Positions 56,149 to 64,000 of a stretch of DNA of 64,000 nt are shown here, one piece after another. The stretch is from Comamonas badia DSM 17552. GTDB lineage: Bacteria; Pseudomonadota; Gammaproteobacteria; Burkholderiales; Burkholderiaceae_C. Both the position numbers and the translations under genes were made by a program. The notes under the pieces were generated by a model. The model worked only from the letters and a program-made list of their open reading frames with translations, did no database searches and was not told the origin of the DNA. The stretch is taken from positions 310,001-374,000 of the forward strand of contig NZ_AXVM01000001.1 of NCBI RefSeq assembly GCF_000484635.1. Reading direction: 5' to 3'. The stretch's first letter is position 1. Each line of letters begins with the position of its first letter.

Positions 56149-56523
56149 TCAGTCGTCTTCAAACCGCGGGTCTGGATCGTCGTTGTGCATCGTTGGGTGA
56201 TAGAACAGACCTTCCCGGTGATCGCGCTCATCTGCCTTGCGACCGAGAAAATCGGAATCGCTTTCCGTGTTGTCTTGCCTTGCGATCCAAGCCGCAGCCA
56301 AGATGCCCCCAATCAGCAACGCCAGCCAGAACGCGACGTAGAGCAGTATCCCGAGCGCCGTGAGCTTGAGTACCGCGAGAACGACCTTGGCAACGTTCGG
56401 CGTCCATCCTTGAGCCACCAGCCATCCATTCGCCCGGCGATCCAAACCCACGCAACCTCGCCATGCCCGACCCAACATCCGGCCCAGGCGTTCCGCGAAA
56501 GTTGTCTGTACAACGGGTTTCAT
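56149..56523 (-). CDS. DUF3742 family protein
   Basis: A 124-residue protein of the DUF3742 family that follows traG in ICEs of this group on the opposite strand. The pattern is VVQTTFAERLGRMLGRAWRGCVGLDRRANGWLVAQGW, then one or two membrane helices (VLKLTALGILLYVAFWLALLIGGILAAAWIARQ), with an acidic tail. Function unknown, possibly surface exclusion or regulation. GC and codon use drop slightly toward the Qat genes. It lies 14 nt after the TatD-like qatD stop. Confidence 0.85.
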   Translation of the reverse strand: MKPVVQTTFAERLGRMLGRAWRGCVGLDRRANGWLVAQGWTPNVAKVVLAVLKLTALGILLYVAFWLALLIGGILAAAWIARQDNTESDSDFLGRKADERDHREGLFYHPTMHNDDPDPRFEDD

Positions 56524-56537
56524 GATGACTACCAGGG

Positions 56538-57287
56538 TTATGCCAAAAGGGCTCGAAGGTTGCCGCGAATGACGTCCGCCATTTCGGCCGCTTGCATACC
56601 GCGCAACCGGCCTAGAGCTTCCACCACGATTGCCACATCGACCGGTTGCGAGGGTCGCTCGCCGGTGCGGGTGAAGGGCCCATCTGTCTCAGTCAGTATC
56701 CGATCCAAGGGGATGGTCTGAACCATCGCGGCGTGCCTCTCCTTGTCCAGCATTCCCGCATTGATCGAGAAGTAGCAACCCAGTTCCAACGCTCGCTTCG
56801 CCTCGCTTTGCGTTCCCGTGAACCAGTGAAGAACGATCTTGCCACGTTCCGGCGGCAGATGCGCCTCGACAAGATCGAGCACCGGCTTGGCCGACCTAAT
56901 GCTGTGGGTCGTGATGATCTTGCCACCCGCCTCAGCGCAACGTTGCAACACGTGCTGAAACACGCGCTTCTGGGCATCGAGCGACTTGAAGAACCGAGGA
57001 CCGGCGTCCAACCCGACCTCGCCGACATAGCGAGTCTCTGAAAGATACCGGTCCCATAGCTCGATCTCGTTCTCGCGCTCCGCGACCAACTGCGGGTGCA
57101 GCCCAAGCGCCGCCCGGACATGCTTCGTGCGCTGTGCGAGTTCGTGGTTGCGAGGCCAGGCGCGAGGTGTCGTCGTCACCGCCAGCGTGAACACCCCGGC
57201 CGCCTCAGCTTCCCGAACCGCCACGGCATGGTCTGGGTAAAGATCGAGGTGGCAATGGAAGTCCACGAGACCGGTTGTTGCGATCAT
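56538..57287 (-). CDS. qatD: QatD, TatD-family metal-dependent hydrolase
   Basis: A 249-residue TatD/TIM-barrel hydrolase. Metal ligands are seen in LVDFHCHLD (H11, H13), YVGEVGLDAG (Glu), ITTHSIRS (His), LHWFTGTQS (His) and LTETDGPFTRTGERP (Asp). TatD enzymes cut DNA or act as esterases. As the last gene of the four-gene set it is the nuclease of the Qat anti-phage system, which has been shown to defend against phage in E. coli. It follows qatC by 13 nt. Confidence 0.9.
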   Translation of the reverse strand: MIATTGLVDFHCHLDLYPDHAVAVREAEAAGVFTLAVTTTPRAWPRNHELAQRTKHVRAALGLHPQLVAERENEIELWDRYLSETRYVGEVGLDAGPRFFKSLDAQKRVFQHVLQRCAEAGGKIITTHSIRSAKPVLDLVEAHLPPERGKIVLHWFTGTQSEAKRALELGCYFSINAGMLDKERHAAMVQTIPLDRILTETDGPFTRTGERPSQPVDVAIVVEALGRLRGMQAAEMADVIRGNLRALLA

Positions 57288-57300
57288 GCGCGCACCCTAG

Positions 57301-58668
57301 TCAACTCGGCCGCGCCTCGACGCCATCGATGAGCCGGGCGACTTCATCAAGGCCGCGCCGGTAGACATCGGCGAGTTCATCGAGGTGCGCAGCCTCGTCG
57401 GCAAGCGAGCCGGGTTTATGGATCAAGAGGTTCGCAAGCTCCGGTCGCCCTTTCAAGCGCTCGATTGCGTACTGAAACGACCTGACCTGCTTTCCGGGCG
57501 ACTCGCGCGTGTCCAGTGGCTGCGCGCGGAGGTCCGGCACGGTGTACGTCGTCGAATCGTTTCCGTTGCCCCATGCCGCCATCAGCGCCGCACGGCGAAT
57601 CAGGCACGGCAAGCAATAACCGCAGTGCTCGATGCCGAGCCCCTGCCACCGGCCCTTGGTGGGGGAGGAACACGACAGAGAGTCCGTCGCCAACTTCTTC
57701 AAGAGTGCTGGGTTGCGACAGCCCGCGGCCATCTCGCCCTTCGTCTTGTCCCAGTAGGGATTCCGGATCTCCCCGTCTATGCCGAGGGCACCGAGCAGGT
57801 CGTTCCACCTTGCCATGTAGTACGGGTGCGTCGTGCGGGTACTGTTCGAGCCCAGCCGCAGTGGGTCCAGCGGCACATTCAGAGCGATCAGCCCGTTCTC
57901 GGGAACCCGCAGCGTGAAGCGTCGTCCCAGTCCAGTACCAGCGAACACCCCGAGCGCGAGGAACAGGAACGATCTTCCCCGCGTGCTGTTCTCCGAGCCG
58001 ACTCCTTCCACGAGGCCATCGTCGAAGGTCATTCCGACGCGTAGCCGCTCGAAGGATGACCTGTCGTAGTGCTTCTTCAAGCCCGTAAGCAACTTGCCCT
58101 GCGCGTCGCTGGTGGCGCCTTCACCGAAGTGACTGACCAGCAATGGGGTCGCGCCGTCCTCCAAGAGGTCTATGGCGCCGATAAGGCTGTCAAGCCCGCC
58201 CGAAAAGAGGCTCAGGGAGTCGAAGGGTGGACAGATAAGACTCGGGGGCGCCTCCTCAGCGATCGTCGCGAACCGAGCCGGACGCGCCCTGAACCCGATC
58301 GTCCATTGATCTCCCGTCAAGAAATCCAGCGACTTCTTCAGCGTCGCTGTCGCAGTTCCCCAACGAACCGGATCACTGACCGGAACAACCAGACGAATCT
58401 CGCGCGTCCAGGAGTCTTGCGATTGCTCGGCGCGCGAGATGCGCGTGTCCGCGGCATGCACGTGAGCAGCCAGCACTAGCAGGTCGACGCCAATCTCCGA
58501 GGGAAAAACGCCGATCTTCTTCAAGCTGGTTAGCGCACCACCGATGCCATGGTCCAGGGACTTCTCGCCGGCGACGAGCTGCAAGTAGGTCCTCTGTTCA
58601 TCCACACCGACTGGAACGTCAACGTGGTCATCGGGACCGAAGCGCCCCGCCAAGAGTTGTCGCTTCAT
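57301..58668 (-). CDS. qatC: QatC, QueC-like PP-loop ATPase
   Basis: A 455-residue protein with an N-terminal extension and a QueC-like PP-loop domain: SLSLFSGGLDSLIGAIDLL (SGGLDS at 156-161) and the zinc cluster GIEHCGYCLPCLIRRAALMAAWGN (about 360). In queuosine biosynthesis QueC makes a nitrile from a carboxylate using ATP. In Qat the domain probably adenylates or modifies a protein or small molecule, perhaps the QatB terminus. The start overlaps the qatB stop by 4 nt. Confidence 0.9.
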   Translation of the reverse strand: MKRQLLAGRFGPDDHVDVPVGVDEQRTYLQLVAGEKSLDHGIGGALTSLKKIGVFPSEIGVDLLVLAAHVHAADTRISRAEQSQDSWTREIRLVVPVSDPVRWGTATATLKKSLDFLTGDQWTIGFRARPARFATIAEEAPPSLICPPFDSLSLFSGGLDSLIGAIDLLEDGATPLLVSHFGEGATSDAQGKLLTGLKKHYDRSSFERLRVGMTFDDGLVEGVGSENSTRGRSFLFLALGVFAGTGLGRRFTLRVPENGLIALNVPLDPLRLGSNSTRTTHPYYMARWNDLLGALGIDGEIRNPYWDKTKGEMAAGCRNPALLKKLATDSLSCSSPTKGRWQGLGIEHCGYCLPCLIRRAALMAAWGNGNDSTTYTVPDLRAQPLDTRESPGKQVRSFQYAIERLKGRPELANLLIHKPGSLADEAAHLDELADVYRRGLDEVARLIDGVEARPS

Positions 58669-59549
58669 TGGTTGGCCTCCGCATCCCCCAGGGTCTGCAG
58701 GATCGCAAACGCGGACTCGTACACGGTGTCCACGAAGGTTTGAATCCGTTCGGGCGTGAGATTCGGTGACTCCGCCCGGGCCCGGGTCAGCGCGTCGCTC
58801 ACCCCGCCCCGAATGAAGTCGCGCAACTGCTGCTCGACGCGGTGCGCCGCTTGGGCATCCGCCGGCATCGTCACGGCCTTGGTGCCGATGTCATTGCAGA
58901 TCCGCGCTTCGATCGCATGCGTGGCGTACAGCTCGAAGACCGTTTGCATCTGATCGGGCGTGAAGGTGGTCAGGTCAGTCAACCCTTCGCTGGCCAGTTC
59001 AACGACGGTTTCGATGTAAGCCTCACGGGCGATGCCTTCATCGACGGTGCCTGCGCCCGGGCAGATGTAGTCGGCCAGGCCCACGAAAATCTCGGTGATC
59101 GGACGACCTGCCAGGGACTCCAAGTCGAGCGCGCGCAAGGCCTCGCGCACCCCCCGCGCCTGCGCGTCAACCAGGAAGCCGAGAAGGCGCGCGCCGGCAC
59201 CGCGAGAGGCTCCCATTCGCTGGGCTGCCTGCCGGGCACCGCCGGCGGATGTGGAGACGTATCTTGAGACGGCTCGGCCAAGGTTGGCCCTGTCAGTGCC
59301 GCCGGAACCAGCAAATCGCGTGAAGCAATTGCGGGCGCCGGAGAAACGCTGCGGGTCCGCCGTTCTTGGAATGGGCAGGCGATTTGGCGGCACAGGCGGC
59401 GCGCCGCCGTCGGCCGGCGGCTGGCCGTCCGGCCCAGCTCCCGTGCCTGCGGGAGCTGCGGGAGCCTCACCGCCATCAGCGCCGCCGAGCCATGACGGAA
59501 CAAGCGGAGTACCGCCGCCAGGGCCACCGTAAGCCGTCGAAGTCCCCAT
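58665..59549 (-). CDS. qatB: QatB, defence protein with Gly-Pro-rich N-terminus
   Basis: A 294-residue protein with the typical QatB start (MGTSTAYGGPGGGTPLVPSW), a Pro/Ala-rich low-complexity stretch to about residue 60, and a helical body (GARNCFTRFAGSGGTDRANLGRAVSRYVSTSAGG ... GARLLGFLVDAQ). No catalytic motif. The flexible N-terminus may be the substrate of QatC. It overlaps qatA by one base and qatC by 4 nt. The strong composition bias is intrinsic to the family and not a sign of error. Confidence 0.88.
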   Translation of the reverse strand: MGTSTAYGGPGGGTPLVPSWLGGADGGEAPAAPAGTGAGPDGQPPADGGAPPVPPNRLPIPRTADPQRFSGARNCFTRFAGSGGTDRANLGRAVSRYVSTSAGGARQAAQRMGASRGAGARLLGFLVDAQARGVREALRALDLESLAGRPITEIFVGLADYICPGAGTVDEGIAREAYIETVVELASEGLTDLTTFTPDQMQTVFELYATHAIEARICNDIGTKAVTMPADAQAAHRVEQQLRDFIRGGVSDALTRARAESPNLTPERIQTFVDTVYESAFAILQTLGDAEANQ

Positions 59550-61492
59550 CAGCGTCCTCCCTTCACGTCCTTGAGGGCCGCTTCGGCGCTTGCTTTGAGG
59601 CCCGGGTTATTGGCGACCTTGCTCCACTCGCCCAGCAGCTTCGTTAGGCGGGCGGCGCATTCGGCATCTTTGATGACACCCTGCCAGCCGCTGACAGTCC
59701 ATGGGCCACACTTGCCACTTGGCAATGCTTCCAAAAAATCCATCAACCGGCCCTGCAAGCCAGGTTGCGCCTTCACGAGGACGACAAGGCCATCAACACC
59801 CGCGGGCTTGGTGTCGAAGGTGCCCGTGCTCATGATCTTGGTGCGCACGGCCTCGAACACCTTCTCCGCTTCGGGCTGCACGAGCTGCTTCAACTCGGCC
59901 TCGTAGCCCTGGACGGTCATCTTGCCGCCGAACAGCTTCTCCACCACGCCGGCCAAGTGACCCAGCACGGACACCGGGCCGAAGTAGTCCTTCTTGTCCT
60001 TCGTCACGAACAAGTAGGGGCGTAGATCGAGACCCGAGAGTTTGGGTGACAGGCGCGCCCAGTCGCACACCGTGTCCGACGACCGCCATTCAGCCAATAC
60101 GGCGTTGTCAAGCGCGGGCCCTGGCTCGCCGGCTCTCTGTCCCTTCCGCTCGCCGGCCTGAGACTCCTTGCCGTCGGCCGTCGCCAGCCCCTTTTCAAGC
60201 GTATCGAGGTCCTCGCATAGCCCCTGCGGGTGGACCGCGGCGACAAACGCGATCTGCTCGAACAGCCTCGGGATGAAGCGCTCAGCGAGCATGAGCTTCG
60301 CGAGCACGGGCAGTTTGACATCGTCCCCGAATCCGCGCGCGGCCGCAGTACGCTCACGCAGCAGCAGCGTGTTGAGGAAGCGTTTGATCTGACGCGGGTT
60401 GCCCTTCGTACCGCTCGCCAGGATGGGGCCAATCTGGTCACTGAGGGCAAGCGCGTTGTTCGCCTTCTCGGCTTGCTTGCTGAGCGCCGTCTTGACGGTC
60501 GCCGCATCCAAACCGCCACTGGTCCAAGGACGCTTCAGCTTCTCACGCGCCACGCCAATCAAGTTCGCATAGTCGGCGTCGTTCTCGCCGATCTCGGCGC
60601 CGGCCAGCAGCAGCGTGACGTAAATCCGCGTCTCGGTCTCGCCCAGCGCCGGGATACGGAATGGGACCTGGATGAGCTTTTCGAGGTAGTTGCGTGCGTA
60701 GTCCCGCGGTCCGGTGCTGTCCGGCAGATCGGGAAAGTGCTTGCGCACCGCATACTCGATCATCGCCTCGTCGGCCGCGACGACGAACGCCGTCCGGGCG
60801 GTGAACACGAACAACCGGATCGCTTCGAGCGTTTCGATGGCGGTGTCGGGCAAGCACCGGTCGAGGTCATCGATCAGGACGATGAGCTGCTTGATGCCCG
60901 CGTCCTTCAGGAGCTGGTCGAAGGCCTTGCGGAACGCCTCGACCTCCTCGGGCACATTCTTTGTTTCGCCCGGCTTCAGCACGGCCTTCACCTCGTCGAT
61001 CGCCGTCGAGAGGTTTTCTTTCGTGGCGAGCTTGGCAGGATCCGCCACCACCGCTTCGAGCGATGCGACGATGGCTCCGATTTGATCGGGTGTCGGAATG
61101 CCTGTGAACGCGGTCAGGGCGAGGCCGCCGGCTCTCTTCGCCACCTTCAGCCAGTCGATGCGCCGGAAGACATCCTTGACCGCGGCCGCGGCCTTGTTCA
61201 GGGCCGGACGCTTCTCGACCAAGCCCGTGACGATCCCCTCGATCAGGGCGATCTTGGCATCCTCGAAGCCTTGAAAGCGCCATCCGTTGAACTTGAGGCA
61301 CAGGACTTCGTCCTTGTCGGCGAACCCCGCCTCGATCATTTCGAGCACGCTGGACTTGCCCGCACCCCAGTCGCCATGCACGCCGATCGTCACCGGATGG
61401 TCGGGCCTGGCGCGAAGCAACTCGATGATCGTGGTCGCGATGGCCTCGTTGTTCAGCAGGTCGACCCGGGTTTCGTTGTCGGTCAGAATCAT
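59549..61492 (-). CDS. qatA: QatA, KAP-family P-loop NTPase
   Basis: A 647-residue KAP-type NTPase. Walker A is GVHGDWGAGKSSVLE (about residues 38-51) and Walker B KQLIVLIDDLDRCLPD (about 203). The KAP region TLEAIRLFVFTARTAFVVAADEAMIEYAVRKHF follows. It likely senses infection and drives the other Qat subunits. Its start overlaps the stop of a PghP-like gene by 4 nt, an upstream partner not part of canonical qatABCD. Promoter presumably lies upstream of that gene. Confidence 0.9.
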   Translation of the reverse strand: MILTDNETRVDLLNNEAIATTIIELLRARPDHPVTIGVHGDWGAGKSSVLEMIEAGFADKDEVLCLKFNGWRFQGFEDAKIALIEGIVTGLVEKRPALNKAAAAVKDVFRRIDWLKVAKRAGGLALTAFTGIPTPDQIGAIVASLEAVVADPAKLATKENLSTAIDEVKAVLKPGETKNVPEEVEAFRKAFDQLLKDAGIKQLIVLIDDLDRCLPDTAIETLEAIRLFVFTARTAFVVAADEAMIEYAVRKHFPDLPDSTGPRDYARNYLEKLIQVPFRIPALGETETRIYVTLLLAGAEIGENDADYANLIGVAREKLKRPWTSGGLDAATVKTALSKQAEKANNALALSDQIGPILASGTKGNPRQIKRFLNTLLLRERTAAARGFGDDVKLPVLAKLMLAERFIPRLFEQIAFVAAVHPQGLCEDLDTLEKGLATADGKESQAGERKGQRAGEPGPALDNAVLAEWRSSDTVCDWARLSPKLSGLDLRPYLFVTKDKKDYFGPVSVLGHLAGVVEKLFGGKMTVQGYEAELKQLVQPEAEKVFEAVRTKIMSTGTFDTKPAGVDGLVVLVKAQPGLQGRLMDFLEALPSGKCGPWTVSGWQGVIKDAECAARLTKLLGEWSKVANNPGLKASAEAALKDVKGGR

Positions 61493-62097
61493 CGGCGTTG
61501 ATCTCCCCCTGGCAGTTCGTTTGGCAAGTTCAAGAGTACGGAGCGGATAGCTGCGGACACCGCATCACGCGGCCCATCCAGCCTGAGACCAAGGGTCAAT
61601 TCAACTTGCACGCCAACACCGCGCCGTCCCCGATTGCAGATGTTGTTCGGATCGGTTGCCGGGAATGAGTGCCCCTTCAGATCGACTTCCACACCAAGCC
61701 GAGCAATGGCTTGTCCGATGGATATCTTCAATGGGTCGTCAAGGCCGCCCATCAGGACGCGCTGTGCCTTGCCGGCGCAGCCGTGGATCGCGACCACGTG
61801 GTCGCAGGCGGATAGCAGTGCCAGGCAGCGCGGTTCATCAAATTTGTGGCTGGTCAGATGAAGTGCAGCGTAGTTGCCAGCCTGACGAATTCCTTCGAAC
61901 AGATAGAGATTGATGTCCGTGCCAGCGACCGCTCGCGCGATGTCCGACGTGAACTGCTCAATACCTCCGCCATGCGGTGCGATGACGGCGATGGATGATC
62001 CGGCGAACGGGCGTACATGCACCCTGTAGTCCGTTTCTTCGGCTTGCGCGCTGGCTAAGTCGGCATAGCCGCCATATCCATCGGCAAGGCTACTCAT
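61489..62097 (-). CDS. Poly-gamma-glutamate hydrolase-like amidohydrolase (PghP family)
   Basis: A 202-residue protein of the PghP/DUF867 zinc-peptidase kind. Likely metal ligands are in IAVIAPHGGGIEQ (His, Glu) and VAIHGCAG (His); other landmarks are LYLFEGIR, HLTSHKFDEP and VQVELTLGLR. Phage PghP hydrolyses the poly-gamma-glutamate capsule, and bacterial copies of the fold cut various amide bonds. Here its stop overlaps the qatA start (ATGA), so it leads the Qat operon and is translationally coupled. Whether it works in defence is not known. Confidence 0.8.
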   Translation of the reverse strand: MSSLADGYGGYADLASAQAEETDYRVHVRPFAGSSIAVIAPHGGGIEQFTSDIARAVAGTDINLYLFEGIRQAGNYAALHLTSHKFDEPRCLALLSACDHVVAIHGCAGKAQRVLMGGLDDPLKISIGQAIARLGVEVDLKGHSFPATDPNNICNRGRRGVGVQVELTLGLRLDGPRDAVSAAIRSVLLNLPNELPGGDQRR

Positions 62098-62323
62098 CGC
62101 GCCCCTCGACTGGGAGTGCCGGCCCTTGGAGCGATGCCAGCAAGATTGGGCACAGCGGCTCAGGCATCAGGCCCCCGTTCGAAGGATGCGGCTGGCCGAG
62201 CCGGGTTGGCTTGGGTCGCAGAGCGATTAGATTCTGCATTAGAAATCAAACCTTATGCTACTTTCTCTGCGAGTTCTAGCGATAGCTCTAGGGGCTGATT
62301 GGATTCCGTGCTATCTTTATAAC
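62098..62323. promoter_or_regulatory. Divergent promoter region between the PghP-Qat operon and abiE
   Basis: A 226-nt gap, AT-rich on the right side (about 62227-62323) against a GC-rich background, suits two divergent promoters. For abiEi, TTGGAT (about 62300) and TATAAC (62318-62323) are visible but spaced too close for a standard pair, so no exact promoter is called. AbiEi antitoxins of this type repress their own promoter. Confidence 0.45.
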
Positions 62324-63082
62324 ATGGATGGAAATTCTAGGCACCAAGTAATCAAGCGGCTGCAGGCGGGACTCCCCCGCGGGGCGCCGTTCGACCTTGC
62401 CACCCTGAGCCAGTTCGGGGTGTCGCCCCAGCTCGCCGCTCACTATGCCGACGGCGGGTGGATCGTGCGCCTGGCCCATGGCGTCTATGCCTTCCCGAAC
62501 GATGAGTTCGGGGTCTACGGTGCCCTGAAGTTCCTGCAACAGCGCGTGCCCGGCCTGCACGTCGGCGGCAAGAGCGCCCTGGCCCTGCAGGGTGTGCGGC
62601 ACAACCTGGGCAGCCGGGAGACGCTGGTGCTGTGGGGCGACGGTCGTTTCGCGTTGCCGGCCTGGTTCACCTCGCGCTTTCCGGCCCGCTACGTCCACGC
62701 CCGCCTGTTCGACTGGCCGGACACGACGCTGGCCAGCAAGACCCTGACCACGCCGCCTGGCCTGCCCGAGGATCTGCGGGTGGCAGCCCCCGAGCGTGCC
62801 GTGCTGGAGCTGCTGTACGAAGCCGGCGTCAAGCAGAGCCTCGAAGAGGCCCGCAACCTCTTCGATGGACTGCGTTCCCCCCGCAAGGACTTGCTCGGGC
62901 AACTGCTGTCCTGCTGCGCCAGCGTGAAGGCCGTGCGCCTGTTCCTGACCTGGGCGCGCGAGACCAGCCTCGTGGATGTCGATGCCCTGCTGGAGCAGTA
63001 CCCGGTTCGCACCGGCAGCAACACGCGCTGGATGAGCCGGCTCGATGACGGCACTTTGCTGAGCCTGAGACCTCATGGATAA
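62324..63082 (+). CDS. abiEi: AbiEi-family antitoxin / transcriptional repressor (type IV TA)
   Basis: A 252-residue antitoxin. The N-terminal winged helix (HQVIKRLQAGLPRGAPFDLATLSQFGVSPQLAAHYADGGWIVRLAHGVYAFPND) binds DNA. The C-terminal part (HVGGKSALALQGVRHNLGSRETLVLWGDGRFALPAWF ... LRVAAPERAVLELLYE) is the AbiEi C-terminal domain that counters toxin activity. ATG at 62324 is preferred over an in-frame ATG at 62255 because the winged helix starts directly after it. It overlaps the toxin gene by 8 nt. Confidence 0.88.
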   Translation: MDGNSRHQVIKRLQAGLPRGAPFDLATLSQFGVSPQLAAHYADGGWIVRLAHGVYAFPNDEFGVYGALKFLQQRVPGLHVGGKSALALQGVRHNLGSRETLVLWGDGRFALPAWFTSRFPARYVHARLFDWPDTTLASKTLTTPPGLPEDLRVAAPERAVLELLYEAGVKQSLEEARNLFDGLRSPRKDLLGQLLSCCASVKAVRLFLTWARETSLVDVDALLEQYPVRTGSNTRWMSRLDDGTLLSLRPHG

Positions 63083-63995
63083 GACCTACGCGGACACCGT
63101 TCGCCTGCTGCTGGCCGTCGCGCCCGACGTGTTCGCCAACGACATCTTCGCCATGAAGGGCGGCACGGCCATCAACCTCTTCGTGCGGGACATGCCGCGC
63201 CTTTCGGTGGACATCGACGTGGTGTACCTCCGGTGGCAGACGCCGCGCGACGAAGCGCTGCAAGCCATCAACCAGGAGCTGGCCGCCATCGCCACGCGCG
63301 TTGCGCCACTGGGCGTGCAGACACGCCTGGTTCGCGCCAAGGACCTGGGAGACACCAAGCTGATCGTCGAGAACGACGCCAGCCAGGTGAAGATCGAGGT
63401 CAATGTCGTGTTCCGCGGCAGCGTGCTGCCCGTCGAGCGGCGGCCGCTGAGCGCCAAGACCAGCGATCTGTTCGGCGTCGAGTTCGAGCTGCCGGTTCTG
63501 GCACCGGACGAGCTGTACGCCAGCAAGCTGGTGGCCGCGCTGGATCGACAGCACCCCCGCGACCTGTTCGACGTGTGGCAGCTCTTTGAGTCGGGCGACA
63601 TCAGCGACGGCATGGTCGAGTGCTTCGTGATCTATTTGGCGGGCCACAACCGGCCGCCTCACGAAGTGCTGTTCGGCAACGACAAGGACATCGCCGGCGA
63701 GTACGAGCGGGCCTTTGTCGGCATGACCGAAGTGGACTGCTCCCTGGAGATGCTGCTCGATGCTCGTGCCAGGCTGCGGCGCGAGCTGCCACAGCGACTG
63801 AGCACCGCGCACAGGCGGTTTCTGAGCGGGCTGGCGCGCGCAGAACCGGACTGGTCGCTGGTGCAGTGCCAGCACGCCGCGCAACTGCCGGCACTGCGCT
63901 GGAAGCTGAGCAATCTCGAAACCTTCCGCAAACGCCGTCCCGACGACTTCGCAGCGCAATCCGCCGCCCTCGACACCGGCTTGGGCCAGAGCTGA
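63075..63995 (+). CDS. abiEii: AbiEii-family nucleotidyltransferase toxin (type IV TA)
   Basis: A 306-residue minimal nucleotidyltransferase. The catalytic pattern is FAMKGGTAINLFVRDMPRLSVDIDVVYL, with the GG motif at 29-30 and Asp46/Asp48. Later motifs are LIVENDASQVKIEVNVVFRG and DELYASKLVAALDRQHPRDLFDVWQLFE. AbiEii-like toxins transfer nucleotides to targets such as tRNA, stopping growth on phage infection. It overlaps abiEi by 8 nt and ends 5 nt before the window edge. It is part of the right-end defence cluster with Qat. Confidence 0.9.
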   Translation: MDKTYADTVRLLLAVAPDVFANDIFAMKGGTAINLFVRDMPRLSVDIDVVYLRWQTPRDEALQAINQELAAIATRVAPLGVQTRLVRAKDLGDTKLIVENDASQVKIEVNVVFRGSVLPVERRPLSAKTSDLFGVEFELPVLAPDELYASKLVAALDRQHPRDLFDVWQLFESGDISDGMVECFVIYLAGHNRPPHEVLFGNDKDIAGEYERAFVGMTEVDCSLEMLLDARARLRRELPQRLSTAHRRFLSGLARAEPDWSLVQCQHAAQLPALRWKLSNLETFRKRRPDDFAAQSAALDTGLGQS

Positions 63996-64000
63996 CGAAC

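Noticed and set aside
57301-58668. 7-deazaguanine DNA modification (Dpd) cluster suggested by the QueC-like gene
   Set aside because: No DpdA, QueD or QueE-like genes are near. The KAP NTPase, QatB-type and TatD-type neighbours in order define Qat.
1-64000. CRISPR array, tRNA, rRNA, insertion sequence, integrase or attachment site
   Set aside because: I found no regularly spaced direct repeats, cloverleaf sequence, transposase or integrase motif. The ICE ends are outside the window.

Overview
The window is most of the body of an integrative and conjugative element (ICE) of the ICEclc / PAGI-2 / PFGI-1 / SPI-7-like family, whose type IV secretion system is the MPF-G kind, with three cargo blocks. 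The DNA is GC-rich, and the ICE families and ars gene types fit a gamma- or betaproteobacterial host such as Pseudomonas or a Burkholderiales member. The species cannot be fixed from this sequence. No integrase, relaxase (MobH/TraI), tRNA or att site is present, so both ends of the element lie outside the window.

Layout. 1-2.3 kb: the 3' part of a LysR regulator, an unknown protein and an AlpA-like regulator. 2.3-11.1 kb: the maintenance/replication module (ParA, HicA-like protein, ParB, DUF2857, STY4528-type replication protein, PFL_4669 family, DUF3158, SSB, topoisomerase III). A cluster of origin-like DNA signals lies inside the STY4528-type gene. 11.65-14.9 kb, minus strand: an arsenic operon read arsR, arsI-like, arsC (phosphatase type), ACR3, and an arsC-arsN2 fusion, with an ArsR operator. 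15.2-25.1 kb: a string of mostly uncharacterised ICE genes (DUF3085, DUF3577, DUF3275, a DUF6094-like methyltransferase, an SNF2 helicase), separated by unusually structured leaders. 25.3-31.3 kb: the first conjugation block (PilL-like lipoprotein, TIGR03759, transglycosylase, TIGR03765, TraD, TIGR03747). 31.4-41.8 kb: a defence island between two conjugation genes that are normally adjacent. It encodes a helix-turn-helix regulator, a C5 cytosine methyltransferase with a long N-terminal extension, a Z1-domain ATPase, a DUF4420 nuclease, a MutL/MORC-type GHKL ATPase, two unknown proteins and a Vsr-like nuclease. 42.0-56.1 kb: the second conjugation block, from the RAQPRD protein through the VirB4-type ATPase to TraG, with a Dsb-like protein and RadC between. 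56.1-62.1 kb, minus strand: DUF3742, then the anti-phage system QatABCD led by a PghP-like amidohydrolase. 62.3-64.0 kb: an AbiEi/AbiEii type IV toxin-antitoxin pair.

How it works together. The Par, SSB, TopB and STY4528-type proteins probably maintain and replicate the excised circle. The two tra blocks build the mating channel and couple DNA to it. The ars operon, the Z1/MutL/Dcm island, Qat and AbiE are cargo that would protect the host and so retain the ICE.

Most interesting signals. (1) A multi-hairpin RNA-like element is present in four copies, at 15.0, 17.0, 18.5 and 50.5 kb, with compensatory base changes between copies. (2) A DnaA box, four copies of a CTTCGGAAT unit read in two codon frames, and a 13-bp inverted repeat around an AT-rich core lie inside the replication gene. 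(3) The Z1/MutL/Dcm/Vsr island carries two proteins of unknown function. (4) A PghP-like gene overlaps qatA by 4 nt.
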